A stretch of 64,000 bases of DNA from Steroidobacter agaridevorans (GCF_009932555.1 NZ_BLJO01000004.1:529179-593178), one strand, 5' to 3'; shown: positions 8,901-16,491, counted from the stretch's first letter. The notes: a model not told the origin generated them from the letters alone. Numbers and translations are program-made.

Positions 8901-10074
8901 GGTGAATGGACTCAACCAGTACACGCAGGCGGGCAGTGTCGCGCCAACTTACGATACACGCGGCAACCTGACTTCTATCGGAGGCAAGGTCTGGCAGTAC
9001 AACTCACGCAATCGGCTCTTTCAGGACAATGCCGGCAACTCCTTTTATCATGGCCCGCTCGGGATGCTGAGCCAGGCCGACGGCCTGAGCTTCGACTACG
9101 TCGGCAACAAACTAGCCACCGAGTTCAGCGGCGGTCAGGTCGCGCGGCGCTACGTGTACGGTCCAGGCGTCGATGAGCCGCTGGTGTGGTACGAAGGCGC
9201 CGACACCGGTGCGCGCCGATGGCTGCACGCGGACGAGCGCGGTTCGATCGTGTCGGTCAGCGACAGCGCCGGGAGTGCGACTGCCATCAACACTTACGAC
9301 ACCTACGGCCTGCCAGGCTCCTCAAACCAAGGCCGCTTTCAGTACACGGGCCAGAAATGGATCGCCGCGCTCGGCATGTACGACTACAAGGTCCGCGTGT
9401 ATTCGCCGACCCTCGGACGCTTCCTGCAAACCGATCCGATCGGATCCGCAGATGACCTCAATCTTTATGCGTACGTCGGCAACGATCCCATGAACAAGAC
9501 CGATCCCACCGGTCAGTACGGTCGGGGCAACGGCTACTCCGAAGAGGAGTGGCGGAAGTTCGAGAGGATTCAGAGGCAAGCGGCCAACGATATGGAACGT
9601 AGGGCGCAGCGGTTGGATAAGCAGGCGAATAAATTGGACGCAAAGGGCAAGCCGGGCGGCGACGATCTGCGTATAGCCGCTACGAACTTGCGAAACGGAG
9701 CCAAGGATCTGCGCAGTGACGGCTCGGATGGAAAGTTGGCCCACGCCGTGGACGGTGAGACCTATGTAAAGATGGGCGGAACGACGGGGGGCGCGGCGAG
9801 AGCCGAAGTCGGTGGCAACGAGATGTGGATAAACAAGGACAACAAGAACGCCTGGCAGGCCCGCAACAATGAAGGCATGCTCAAGTGGGTCGTCGGCCAC
9901 GAATCCTTGCATTCGGGCGCCAGGCTGATCGACCTGGCACTCGATATGGTTTCTTCGTACGCATTCGGAAGCCCGGAACAGCGCCGTGCTTTCGAGATGT
10001 CGCGAGGAAACAGGGAGGGTTACTACAAGCCCGACAACCTGATGGATCTCGTCTATCCCAAGTTCGCGCACTGA
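5929..10074 (+). CDS. RHS-repeat polymorphic-toxin-like protein with C-terminal HExxH metallopeptidase-like domain
   Basis: 1381 residues from the ATG at 5929, preceded by a purine-rich GAGGGTGAGG site; an in-frame TTG 33 bases earlier would put Arg/Lys residues ahead of the signal. A Sec signal (VGAVLLFVGCITPALAQ) comes first, then many YD repeats (YSYDIAGRLE, YGYDAVSRLE and others) that build an RHS shell. The conserved RHS core end, LGRFLQTDPIGS then NLYAYVGNDPMNKTDPTG, lies at about residues 1162-1195. Beyond it the sequence changes character: a charged helical stretch (ANDMERRAQRLDKQANKLDAKG), then VVGHESLHSG with HESLH at residues 1324-1328, a zinc-protease HExxH motif, and a conserved-looking tail with PDNLMDLVYP. 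In polymorphic toxins this variable tail is the effector. There is no PAAR, VgrG or TcB-like N-terminus, so export is probably Sec-dependent to the periplasm or surface. The gene just downstream is a candidate immunity or partner lipoprotein. Confidence 0.85.
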   Translation: MFSVLRPMVGAVLLFVGCITPALAQLSSDAPPPKVQAIDQVNVDLRSGQFVWAAGTLSIGLADKPALTYTYLASSGGADQSTPREGSVYWLCYDDGSGYCSYNNYYFKMDWRVEAAEYGAIETAENSRMSETLTEYLLTQRDGTVLAFAKSLARPNYYMDSQPGGPTEVARLTSVTYPNGEKLLYSYSGNQGARSITSTTGYQLRLVDDKIRLINLAVDYCDPSASGCTLTRQWPEVATSQFHATDTMGRTTRMSTVTQPGPNLSAFTITSPTGRTTTVTRQSSPYPNTCFAPPTVSQITTAAGTWTYNPTYNSRGCILSRSATNPANATTQIPNTANASGFMIIDPLGRATSYEHDLVTGTMKTVVLPEGNKVVSTFDQRHNQIETGVTPKQGSNQSPTSSSANYPPSCVAGTEKTCNQPTYTVDSRGGRTDYYYDPQHGGVLRKTLPAGANGVRPQTRFSYEQRSAYYKNASGQLVAGPPIWKLVRTSACRTQAGAPITGPGNAACENTADEVVTEYGYDGNLLPATVTVRAGDGSVSATTTTTYDPVGNVVYVDGPLPGSADTTRYVYNANRELVATIGPDPDGSGSLLHRVKRTSYNDDGQPMLIEQGTATSQSDAALAGMAVLQQIAMDYDAAGRKIKERVIAAGAVQAVTQYSYDIAGRLECMAVRMNPSVFSSLPNSACQLGPQGTFGPDRITRTVYDAANQIRVVQRAYGTAVQANQSTTYTPNGLAETVADANGNLTTYAYDGFDRRMRIYYPDKNNGAVSSSSDYEAFDHDAAGNVRSHRLRDGQTLSHTYDALNRRTYDTNPKTNVAEVDVSYSYDNFGQLISTSDGNGWAAGFGYDPFGRVVQQSSNLSYNTFQYDSAGRLIRQTWADGFFTTFDYLVTGEVSAICENGSCASGSFKLASFGYDNVGRRTSLTRGNGTSSSYGYDAVSRLEALSHNLAGTSADFALTFSRNPAGQITTRTSTNDSYAWTSPSSDSRGYAVNGLNQYTQAGSVAPTYDTRGNLTSIGGKVWQYNSRNRLFQDNAGNSFYHGPLGMLSQADGLSFDYVGNKLATEFSGGQVARRYVYGPGVDEPLVWYEGADTGARRWLHADERGSIVSVSDSAGSATAINTYDTYGLPGSSNQGRFQYTGQKWIAALGMYDYKVRVYSPTLGRFLQTDPIGSADDLNLYAYVGNDPMNKTDPTGQYGRGNGYSEEEWRKFERIQRQAANDMERRAQRLDKQANKLDAKGKPGGDDLRIAATNLRNGAKDLRSDGSDGKLAHAVDGETYVKMGGTTGGAARAEVGGNEMWINKDNKNAWQARNNEGMLKWVVGHESLHSGARLIDLALDMVSSYAFGSPEQRRAFEMSRGNREGYYKPDNLMDLVYPKFAH

Positions 10075-10085
10075 CCGAGAACAGC

Positions 10086-10583
10086 ATGTCTCTTGCACAT
10101 CCAACCATGAGATTGTTCGGGCTGATCGCAGCGCTGAGCCTGCTCGTTGGTGCGTGTTCAGGTCCGCCGACGAGCAAGGACGGTGATGCCGGCCCGCTTG
10201 CTGAGCGGGATTACACGTTCACGGCGGTCGATGTGCCGTCCGAGGAACGATTCAAGCTTGTGCTGGAGTCGAAGAGCCGGCGACCGATATGCACCGGAAG
10301 CTCAGAGTGGCCGAACGCCGCGGGCTTCATGGAGAATGCCTCGACGCGGGCCTCCGTGGTCGCCGGTCAGGAAACATTCCGATACAAGGATTTTTCCATG
10401 GACGTATGTCCCTGGAAGTCTTGCGGCAATCCGATGAAGCAAGGCGCGCGCATCGAGTCGAGCTTGTTCTACAGGCACTTCGAATTGCCCGAGAGGCTAT
10501 ACGATGCGCCGAAAGAACTGGTGTACCGACCGCACCCGTTCTGGTGCGACACCGGTCATTGGATAGACGAGCGGAAGCGCTGA
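10086..10583 (+). CDS. Lipoprotein behind the RHS gene, candidate immunity/partner protein
   Basis: 165 residues from the ATG at 10086 (another ATG at 10107 gives MRLFGLIAAL and is equally good). The lipobox LVGAC is followed by a short SG-rich linker, so the protein is a membrane-anchored lipoprotein. The mature domain has four cysteines (RRPICTGS, DVCPWKSC, FWCDTGH), an aromatic RYKDF segment and no motif I recognise. It starts 11 bases after the RHS stop codon in the same direction, the position where immunity genes of polymorphic toxins normally sit. A lipoprotein location would suit protection against a toxin acting in the envelope. Role is inference from position. Confidence 0.65.
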   Translation: MSLAHPTMRLFGLIAALSLLVGACSGPPTSKDGDAGPLAERDYTFTAVDVPSEERFKLVLESKSRRPICTGSSEWPNAAGFMENASTRASVVAGQETFRYKDFSMDVCPWKSCGNPMKQGARIESSLFYRHFELPERLYDAPKELVYRPHPFWCDTGHWIDERKR

Positions 10584-10695
10584 TTTCCAGCACGGGTTTA
10601 GCTGGCGTGGTGTCACCGTCGTCAACCCATGCACGGATGAGGTTCACCCGCTGATCAAGGCGTTGTCCGATAGTGCGAGGCTCGATGAAAGGACC
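10566..10695 (+). other. Possible relic reading frame between two accessory genes
   Basis: One + frame here reads FQHGFSWRGVTVVNPC, then TDEVHPLIKALSDSARLDERTGHR and a stop at about 10693-10695. Composition is protein-like, but it has no start codon and an upstream stop in the same frame. It may be the tail of a lost gene between the lipoprotein and the next unknown gene, whose start it overlaps. Confidence 0.25.
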
Positions 10696-11347
10696 GGACA
10701 TCGCTAAGGGCTCCGAGGGCTTGGCGATAGCCTCGAGCGCTGAGAAGCGCTGCGTATTCGTCACGCCGATCGTGGATGTCCTTCTGGGGTTCAGCATCGA
10801 CAGAACCTCGAGCGCGTCTGACAATGTGCTGAGGCCGTTCGCGTTTCCGCTCGCATTTGGCAACACGCTCGTGATCCTCGACTCGACGTTTCCCATGCAA
10901 CACACCCGGTTCAACCCGCAGGAAAAGGATTGCGTTGAACGCGCGCGGGGGCTGCTCCAGCAGTGCGTCGAGCCCTGGCTGAGCGTGCGGCGAACGCTCG
11001 AAGGGCTTATCGCCAACACGCCACCGCCCGAGAAGGGATACAGCTACAGCCTGAGCACTCACATTTACTCACGAGGCCATGGGCCGTCGGTGGTTCGCTT
11101 CGTCAAATTGTTGTGTCTGGTCGACAGAACTGGCGAAGCGCGTGAACTGATAGACGATGCGACTCAGGAATTCGAGAAGCATGGGGGCGAGACGATCGCG
11201 GAAAACGACTATCGAAAGCTCCTCACGCTGCGCTCGGAAATAGTGGACGCGAGCGAAGCTGCCAGAGCCAAGTACTGGAGCGAAGCGCGGCAGGCGATGC
11301 TGAGTGCGCTGAAGATCGATCCCGTGTATTTACACGGTGCGGCCTAA
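10685..11347 (+). CDS. Unrecognised cytoplasmic protein of the RHS island
   Basis: 220 residues from the ATG at 10685. No signal peptide, membrane segment or known motif. The first half is mixed alpha/beta (RCVFVTPIVDVLLGFSID, LAFGNTLVILDSTFPMQ). The second half looks helical and repeat-like (LVDRTGEARELIDDATQEFEKHGG, YRKLLTLRSEIVDASEAARAKYWSEARQAML), similar in feel to TPR-type helical hairpins. Base composition looks less GC-rich than the core genes of the window, consistent with acquired DNA. Position after the RHS toxin and lipoprotein makes a second immunity or orphan gene possible; this is not shown by sequence. Confidence 0.55.
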   Translation: MKGPDIAKGSEGLAIASSAEKRCVFVTPIVDVLLGFSIDRTSSASDNVLRPFAFPLAFGNTLVILDSTFPMQHTRFNPQEKDCVERARGLLQQCVEPWLSVRRTLEGLIANTPPPEKGYSYSLSTHIYSRGHGPSVVRFVKLLCLVDRTGEARELIDDATQEFEKHGGETIAENDYRKLLTLRSEIVDASEAARAKYWSEARQAMLSALKIDPVYLHGAA

Positions 11348-11408
11348 GCTGTCCGGTGCACAATCCGGGGCTGATTTAATGGCGGACGTTGGATTGCAAG
11401 GAGAGCAA

Positions 11409-11765
11409 ATGAACAAGCTGACGAAGGCATTCATCGCGGCAGGGCTGCTGTGTTTTGGCAGCGCTCAGGCCACGGTCAGGTACACCGACGCGCAGATCAT
11501 CGAGATCGAAGTGAGCGATACTCAGATCTTCGTGTTTTTCCAAGTGATGAGCGGCGATGTTCCGCCCCTGGGAAATGGCGGCACGAATAGTCTTCCCAAC
11601 CGACCCTATCTGACGCTGGCGGGCACGGCCGCCGAGGTCGCGAGTCGCAAGCACATGCTGGCCACGGCGCTCGCTGCCAAGGCGTCGGGCGCACCCGTTC
11701 GCGTGCGGTGGGACGACACGAGTGCGACGCCGGACAGAGTGGAGTACCTGCTGGTTCGCAACTAG
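11409..11765 (+). CDS. Small secreted protein, RHS-island paralogue family, member 4
   Basis: 118 residues. The ATG at 11409 has AAGGAG six bases upstream and opens a signal peptide ending FGSAQA. The mature part follows the layout of the three small secreted proteins near 3.8-4.9 kb: an N-terminal strand pair (AQIIEIEVSDTQIFVFFQV), a loop, RPYLTLAG, a small-residue helix (HMLATALAAKASG), APVRVRWDD and a last strand VEYLLVRN. Unlike the others it has no cysteines in the mature region. It is separated from them by the RHS locus, which suggests that the family and the RHS genes travel together. Function unknown. Confidence 0.65.
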   Translation: MNKLTKAFIAAGLLCFGSAQATVRYTDAQIIEIEVSDTQIFVFFQVMSGDVPPLGNGGTNSLPNRPYLTLAGTAAEVASRKHMLATALAAKASGAPVRVRWDDTSATPDRVEYLLVRN

Positions 11766-11802
11766 GCGGCGCAGATAAGGGCTGGATTGGAGAGGGGCTC
11801 GC

Positions 11803-12228
11803 ATGCCGGTCTTACCTGAAGATGCTGTCGCGCATCTCCGCAAGCGGCGGGACATCCATCTGGGCGGGCAGGAGATGACGCCATCCTATATGGCGTCGCT
11901 ATTGATCCGGGACGCAATGGTCCTTGGCATCGACGATCTGCGCGTGCGCTTGTTGTCAGAGGGTTGGACTGTTGTCAGTGGCGCCCAGGATTGGACTCGC
12001 CTGGGTCCAGGCAGCGAACTGCCGCGCGCCGCGCTGTTTCGCCGCCTGATCAACTTCGGCCAGGCGGGGATCAACGAGATCCGGCACGAGGTGTACCTCG
12101 TTGCCTATTGCAGCGATGCTTTCGCGCACGATGCCGCGGGTCTGGAAACACTCGCTGGTGAATCCCCCAGCCCGGGGGTGCTGGCGACGCTGGAGCCAGG
12201 GCAGTTCCACATGGGATTCAGAGTCTAG
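11803..12228 (+). CDS. Hypothetical cytoplasmic protein
   Basis: 141 residues, start supported by GGAGAGGGG upstream of the ATG. The sequence is a mix of helices and strands (MTPSYMASLLIRDAMVLGIDDLRVRLLSEGWTVVSG, INEIRHEVYLVAYCSDAFAHDAAGLE) without signal peptide, membrane segment or recognised motif. It lies 37 bases downstream of the small secreted gene, same strand, and is the last rightward gene before a long palindrome that ends the island. An immunity or regulatory role is possible but not supported. Confidence 0.55.
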   Translation: MPVLPEDAVAHLRKRRDIHLGGQEMTPSYMASLLIRDAMVLGIDDLRVRLLSEGWTVVSGAQDWTRLGPGSELPRAALFRRLINFGQAGINEIRHEVYLVAYCSDAFAHDAAGLETLAGESPSPGVLATLEPGQFHMGFRV

Positions 12229-12243
12229 CTCGAGGCCGGCATA

Positions 12244-12269
12244 GCTCGAGAGGCAGCTGCCTCTCGAGC
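12244..12269. terminator. Perfect 26-bp palindrome between convergent genes
   Basis: A perfect inverted repeat with 13-base arms (GCTCGAGAGGCAG and its complement) and no loop bases. It lies between the rightward hypothetical gene and the leftward DUF2382 gene. Most likely a bidirectional terminator stem; there is no T-run. It also marks the end of the accessory island. Confidence 0.55.
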
Positions 12270-12289
12270 TCGTCGGTTAACTCCGCATA

Positions 12290-13123
12290 TCAGGTCGAAC
12301 GCTTGTTCCTCGTTGAGGGCCCGCGAGGTTTGGTGCGAGTGTCATCGACCTCCACTTCGGTGTGACGGACGGTGTCGTCGACGGTTTCGGTGCGCTCCTC
12401 GGCCGTTTTACGTACAACAACCTCGCCCGTGACTACCGCATCCTTCGCTACTACAGCCTCCTCGCCGCGTTCGGTTGCTTCGATGGTTTGTTCGCGAAAG
12501 ACGTCGGCACCCGCGGCGCCTTGGGCCGGCCGGCGCTCGATCTCGACCCGCTCTTCGCGCAGCGAGACATCCTCTCGCACCGGCTCCTCCACGACGTAGG
12601 ATCGAACTCGCACGCCACCGCGATCGACCTCGCGTTTGCCGACTCGCAGTCGTTCTTCCGCTACGGGAATAGAGCGTTCGTCGCCAGTCGCGCCGGCCAA
12701 TCTGGCGCTGGTGGCCGTGTCCTGTTCCATCCGATAGGCATCGCTATCGTCGGAAATTTCATCCGACCATCCTTCGGCTCGCCACTGCTCCGTGCGCTGG
12801 TCCAGATCTATGGCGTTCGTGGCTTCCAGCACGCCGATCGCCTCGTCGGTTCTTTCATCCGTGACACGAGCCGTCAGCAAGCAGCCGCCACGTCGAAGTC
12901 CTTCGGAGTAAGCCGGCCGATCGTCGTCGCCGACGAACAAATCCTTGATCGACTCCCACAGTCCCTTGTCGTCGCCAGGGTCGGTGCCGACACGCCTCGA
13001 GCTCAGCTGTTGGCTCACGATGCGTACATCGCCATCGTCCAATCCATGGCTCAGCAACTGCTGGCGGGCTGCTTGTGCCTCCGACTCGGAGTCGTAGATG
13101 GCAGTGATCGTTCGGGTAGTCAT
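12290..13123 (-). CDS. DUF2382 (YsnF/AvaK-type) stress-related protein
   Basis: 277 residues from the ATG at 13123, which has GTGGAG six bases upstream; the GTG four codons earlier is part of that site. The N-terminal 100 residues form a heat-induced YflT-like or similar alpha/beta domain (TITAIYDSESEAQAARQQLL, GGCLLTARV). After an acidic linker comes DUF2382: IPVAEERLRVGKREVDRGGVRVRSYVVEEPVREDVSLREERVEIERRP. The C-terminal part is repetitive and highly charged (VVRKTAEERTETVDDTV). Members are common in desiccation- or radiation-tolerant bacteria; biochemical role unknown. Second gene of a two-gene unit with the DUF2382 gene at 13143-13535, 19 bases apart. Confidence 0.85.
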   Translation of the reverse strand: MTTRTITAIYDSESEAQAARQQLLSHGLDDGDVRIVSQQLSSRRVGTDPGDDKGLWESIKDLFVGDDDRPAYSEGLRRGGCLLTARVTDERTDEAIGVLEATNAIDLDQRTEQWRAEGWSDEISDDSDAYRMEQDTATSARLAGATGDERSIPVAEERLRVGKREVDRGGVRVRSYVVEEPVREDVSLREERVEIERRPAQGAAGADVFREQTIEATERGEEAVVAKDAVVTGEVVVRKTAEERTETVDDTVRHTEVEVDDTRTKPRGPSTRNKRST

Positions 13124-13142
13124 GACATTCTCCACAAATAAC

Positions 13143-13535
13143 TCAGGTGTCCTCGCCGTTCGGTGAATTCTGCGGCTCCACGAAGACCTCGGTCGCGCGC
13201 AAGCTCACGGGAATCTGGACGGGCTCTTGCAGGACTTTGCGCTGTACGTGCAACTCCTCCACGAGCACCAGATGTTTCACCAGAACCGCGCGCTCTTCGA
13301 CGATCGGGATAATGACCACGCCGCCTTCCTCGCGGACGCTGGGAATCGCATCGACTTCCTGGTTCACAGGGACGCGACGGATATCCACCTGTTCGCGGCG
13401 CAGGGTCTCGGAAAGGACTTGCTGACTCTCCGTCATCGCAGTACGGATCGTGACGCGGTTGCGCTCTACTACGCGCTTTTCGATGCGCGCCCGCTCCTCG
13501 ACCAATGGGATCCGGCGCTCTGGCTCGTCACTCAC
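13143..13535 (-). CDS. Small stand-alone DUF2382 protein
   Basis: 130 residues from a GTG start with GGAGAAT ahead of it. The whole protein is one DUF2382 domain: RIPLVEERARIEKRVVERNRVTIRTA, LRREQVDIRRVPVNQEVD, IIPIVEERAVLVKHLVLVEELHVQRKV. The two halves repeat the same charged beta pattern. No signal peptide. It precedes the longer DUF2382 gene, so both are likely made together, probably as part of a general stress response. Confidence 0.85.
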   Translation of the reverse strand: MSDEPERRIPLVEERARIEKRVVERNRVTIRTAMTESQQVLSETLRREQVDIRRVPVNQEVDAIPSVREEGGVVIIPIVEERAVLVKHLVLVEELHVQRKVLQEPVQIPVSLRATEVFVEPQNSPNGEDT

Positions 13536-13664
13536 GATATTCTCCGCAGGGCTGTTGACTAACAGACCAGCCGCACAGGAGTTCCTGCATTCAGCGATGC
13601 GTCGCTGCGCCCGAGAGCGCCGACTAACAAATGATAGAAGCGCAAGCGTCAGGTGCGCGAAAAG

Positions 13665-14954
13665 CTACGTCGTCGCAGGAATCAGTAACGCAATCGACGG
13701 CACGCCGATCAGGAGCAGAATCCTCACGACATCGATCAGGACAAACGGCAGCACGCCGCGAAAGATCACACGCGTCGGCACCTCTGGCAGGACCGCCTTG
13801 AGCACGAAGACATTGAGGCCGACAGGTGGCGTGATCAGGCTGATTTCGACCGCGACGACGACAAAAATTCCGAACCAGATCGCGTCGAAGCCAAGCCCGG
13901 TGACGATCGGAAAGAAGATGGGCACCGTCAGCAACACCATGGAGATGCTCTCGAGCACCATGCCGAGCAGCAGATAGATCGCCAGTATCATGAGGATGAC
14001 CGGCACCGGATCAGCCCCGAACAGCGTGATCCAATGATTCAGGTCGGCGGGCAGGCCGGCGACGTTCACGAAATTCGCGAACAGGATGCCGCCGAACAGC
14101 ACGAAAAACAGCATCGCAGTCATGCGGCTGGTTTCGACCAGAATCTCATACAACGCTGCGCGATCCAGGCGCCGTCTCAGCAATGCCAGCACGAACGCGC
14201 CAAAGGCTCCGACGCCGGCTGCTTCGTTCGCGGTGAATGCTCCAAGGTAGATTCCGCCGATGACACCAACGAACAGAATCAGCACGCCGGCGATCCCGCG
14301 GGTTGCGCGCAAACGAGTGCTCCATGGTAGCGGCTCGGCTTCTTGTGCATGCTCGTCCGAGCGCAGCAGGGAGAGCCTGACAGCGACGAGATAACCAATG
14401 ATTCCGACTACGCCGGGCAGGATGCCTGCAAGGAACAGCTTGCCGATGTCGCTCTGAGTAATGACGCCGTAAATAACGAGCACAATCGACGGCGGAATGA
14501 GAATGCCGAGCGTGCCGCCCGCGGCGATCGTGCCTGTTGCGAGGCCGTCCGAATAACCGTAGCGGCGCATCGCAGGCATCGAGACTCGCGCCATGGTGGC
14601 AGCTGTGGCAAGCGATGAACCGCAGACGGACGAGAACCCTCCGCAGGCAACGATGGTTGCCATCGCCAGGCCGCCGCGGTAGTGCCTGAGCCACGCGTTC
14701 GCCGCCTCGTACAGATCGTCGGCGAGCCCGGCCTTGACGACGAAGTTGCCCATGAGCACGAACAACGGCATGACACTTAGCGTGTAGCTCATGGCGTTGT
14801 CGTAGAACACCTGCCCGAGCATTGCGAAGGTGGGATCGACGCCGAGCAGGACGGACATGCCCACCAAAGCGACGATCGTCATCGCGATTGCGATCGGAAC
14901 GCCCGCGACGAGCAGCGCGAGCAGCGCCAGAATGCCCAGGATCCAATCGATCAT
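13665..14954 (-). CDS. dctM: TRAP transporter large permease subunit DctM
   Basis: 429 residues, standard DctM length, with about a dozen membrane segments. Typical motifs: the N-terminal VAGVPIAIAM, VMPLFVLMGNFVVKAGL, GGFSSVCGSSLATAATMARVSMPAM, GTIAAGGTLGILIPPSIVLVIYGVITQ and a late ITPPVGLNVFVLK. DctM is the ion-coupled transport subunit that works with DctQ and the periplasmic binder DctP. Its ATG overlaps the dctQ stop codon (ATGA). It is the last gene of an operon starting with a feruloyl-CoA-synthetase-like gene, so the substrate is probably a hydroxycinnamate or related aromatic acid. A 3' relic of a sister copy lies at 3575-3631. Confidence 0.93.
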   Translation of the reverse strand: MIDWILGILALLALLVAGVPIAIAMTIVALVGMSVLLGVDPTFAMLGQVFYDNAMSYTLSVMPLFVLMGNFVVKAGLADDLYEAANAWLRHYRGGLAMATIVACGGFSSVCGSSLATAATMARVSMPAMRRYGYSDGLATGTIAAGGTLGILIPPSIVLVIYGVITQSDIGKLFLAGILPGVVGIIGYLVAVRLSLLRSDEHAQEAEPLPWSTRLRATRGIAGVLILFVGVIGGIYLGAFTANEAAGVGAFGAFVLALLRRRLDRAALYEILVETSRMTAMLFFVLFGGILFANFVNVAGLPADLNHWITLFGADPVPVILMILAIYLLLGMVLESISMVLLTVPIFFPIVTGLGFDAIWFGIFVVVAVEISLITPPVGLNVFVLKAVLPEVPTRVIFRGVLPFVLIDVVRILLLIGVPSIALLIPATT

Positions 14955-15460
14955 CGCGCCTCGCGTATCAGTTGGCGCGCGCTCTTGCAGCGCTCGTGTG
15001 CAACGAGCATGAGCGATAACGCGGCGAGCGCGGTGCACGCCGCCATGGCATAGCCGAGCGGCCCTTTGGGAATGCGCAGGAATAGCGTTACATCGCCGTA
15101 GGCAGCAAGGCGGCGCGCATGCTCGAATAGTTGCCACGCAACGATGCCAAAGATGAAACATCCCAGCGTCGCTGCAACTATCGCTTGGATCTCGCGAGCT
15201 CGCGCCGACAAGCGGTCCGTCAATAAGGTGACGGTGATGTGCTCTTCTCGCAGGCAAACCAACGGCGCCGAAATGAATACCGTCAATGCCAGCAGGATCT
15301 CGGTCAGCTCGAACGCGCCCGGCAGAGGCCGAGACAGAAAATAGCGTCCGATCACATCGACGACGGTGACGATCATCATCGCGAACAGCAGGACGGCCGC
15401 CGTCAGTCCAAGCAACAACTCCCCGATTCGTCCGGCTGGGCGAGGTCGAAGGGCGTTCAA
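14951..15460 (-). CDS. dctQ: TRAP transporter small permease subunit DctQ
   Basis: 169 residues with four membrane segments. The family signature is in the middle: DVIGRYFLSRPLPGAFELTEILLALTVFISAPLVCLREEHITVTLL. The reading frame is open far upstream but overlaps dctP there. The natural start is the TTG at 15460, which overlaps the dctP stop codon as TTGA, matching the overlaps seen elsewhere in this operon. The 3' end overlaps dctM by four bases. Confidence 0.88.
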   Translation of the reverse strand: MNALRPRPAGRIGELLLGLTAAVLLFAMMIVTVVDVIGRYFLSRPLPGAFELTEILLALTVFISAPLVCLREEHITVTLLTDRLSARAREIQAIVAATLGCFIFGIVAWQLFEHARRLAAYGDVTLFLRIPKGPLGYAMAACTALAALSLMLVAHERCKSARQLIREAR

Positions 15461-16491
15461 CTGCCGCCCCTGGCTTTCAGGGCCGCGATCTCTTTCTGCA
15501 ATTCTTGTTGAGCCGCGCGGGCGTCGATTCCCTTGGCTGAGATCTGCTGCAGCGTCTTTGTCACGTAGGGCTCGAGTGCTTTTCTGATCGTGGCCATCTG
15601 CTGCTCGCTCGGTGTCGCCAGCTCGATCTTCCCCGCCTTCCGCATGCTCGCGAGGGCGGCGGCGTCGGCGCGATCCCATGTCCGGCCGGCGGTGCGCGCC
15701 AGCTGTTCGCCGGAGACGGACATGATCGCGTCCTGGTCCTGCTTGGAGAGCTTGTTCCACCGACCGGCGTTGACAACCAGAAACATCGACACGTTGTACA
15801 GTCCGCCCGGCACGAGCAGGCCCCGGTCGAGCACGCCGGTGAGATTGAACGAGTCGATGGACTCGGCCGGGAACTCGACGCCATCGGCGATGCCGCCGGC
15901 TAGCACTTGGTAGACTTCCGTGACCGGCGCTTGTATCGGGATGACGCCGAGCGCCTTGGCGCCGTCCTGGGCGAAGCCTCCGGCCACACGGATTTTCGAG
16001 CCTCGCAGCGATTGCATCGAGCTCAAGTCGCGGTCGCGTGTCCACAATTGTCCGGGGCCGTGGGTGAAGATCGCCAGCAGCTTCGTGCCGCGATGTTCGT
16101 TCGCCTTCGCGAGATAGCGCTGGTGCACGCGCCAGTAAGCAACCGACAGGTACTCCGCGCTCTCGGTTTGAAATGGAAGCTCCGCAAGCAGCGTCGCTGT
16201 GAAGCGGCCGGGCGTGTAGCTATGAATGCCGAAAGTCACGTCGGCGACGCCGTTTGCAGCGAAGTCGAAGTGTGCCGCCGGCGGCCCCAGTGGCGCAGCG
16301 AGGAGCTGGATGACGACGCGCCCATCTGTTGCTTTCGTGACTTGCTCGGTCCATGGCTTGATGGTCTGTTCGAACAGCGGGTGCTGTGACGGCAACCAGT
16401 TGGACAGGCGCAGCACGGTTTGGGCGTGGAGCGGGGTTGCCGCGCTCAATAGCACGATGACGAACAATAGAACGGCGGTCACTCGTTTCAT
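15457..16491 (-). CDS. dctP: TRAP transporter periplasmic substrate-binding protein DctP
   Basis: 344 residues. The signal peptide ends TPLHAQ. The mature part follows the DctP family: VLRLSNWLPSQHPLFEQTIKPW at the start, FDFAANGVADVTFGIHSYTPGRF, LRGSKIRVAGGFAQDGAKALGVIPIQAPVTEVYQVLAGGIADGVEFP, and a helical C-terminus. The conserved Arg of the SKIRVAG segment normally pairs with the substrate carboxylate. The start ATG overlaps the stop of the upstream acyl-CoA synthetase (ATGA). Substrate inferred to be an aromatic carboxylate from the operon partner. Confidence 0.9.
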   Translation of the reverse strand: MKRVTAVLLFVIVLLSAATPLHAQTVLRLSNWLPSQHPLFEQTIKPWTEQVTKATDGRVVIQLLAAPLGPPAAHFDFAANGVADVTFGIHSYTPGRFTATLLAELPFQTESAEYLSVAYWRVHQRYLAKANEHRGTKLLAIFTHGPGQLWTRDRDLSSMQSLRGSKIRVAGGFAQDGAKALGVIPIQAPVTEVYQVLAGGIADGVEFPAESIDSFNLTGVLDRGLLVPGGLYNVSMFLVVNAGRWNKLSKQDQDAIMSVSGEQLARTAGRTWDRADAAALASMRKAGKIELATPSEQQMATIRKALEPYVTKTLQQISAKGIDARAAQQELQKEIAALKARGGS

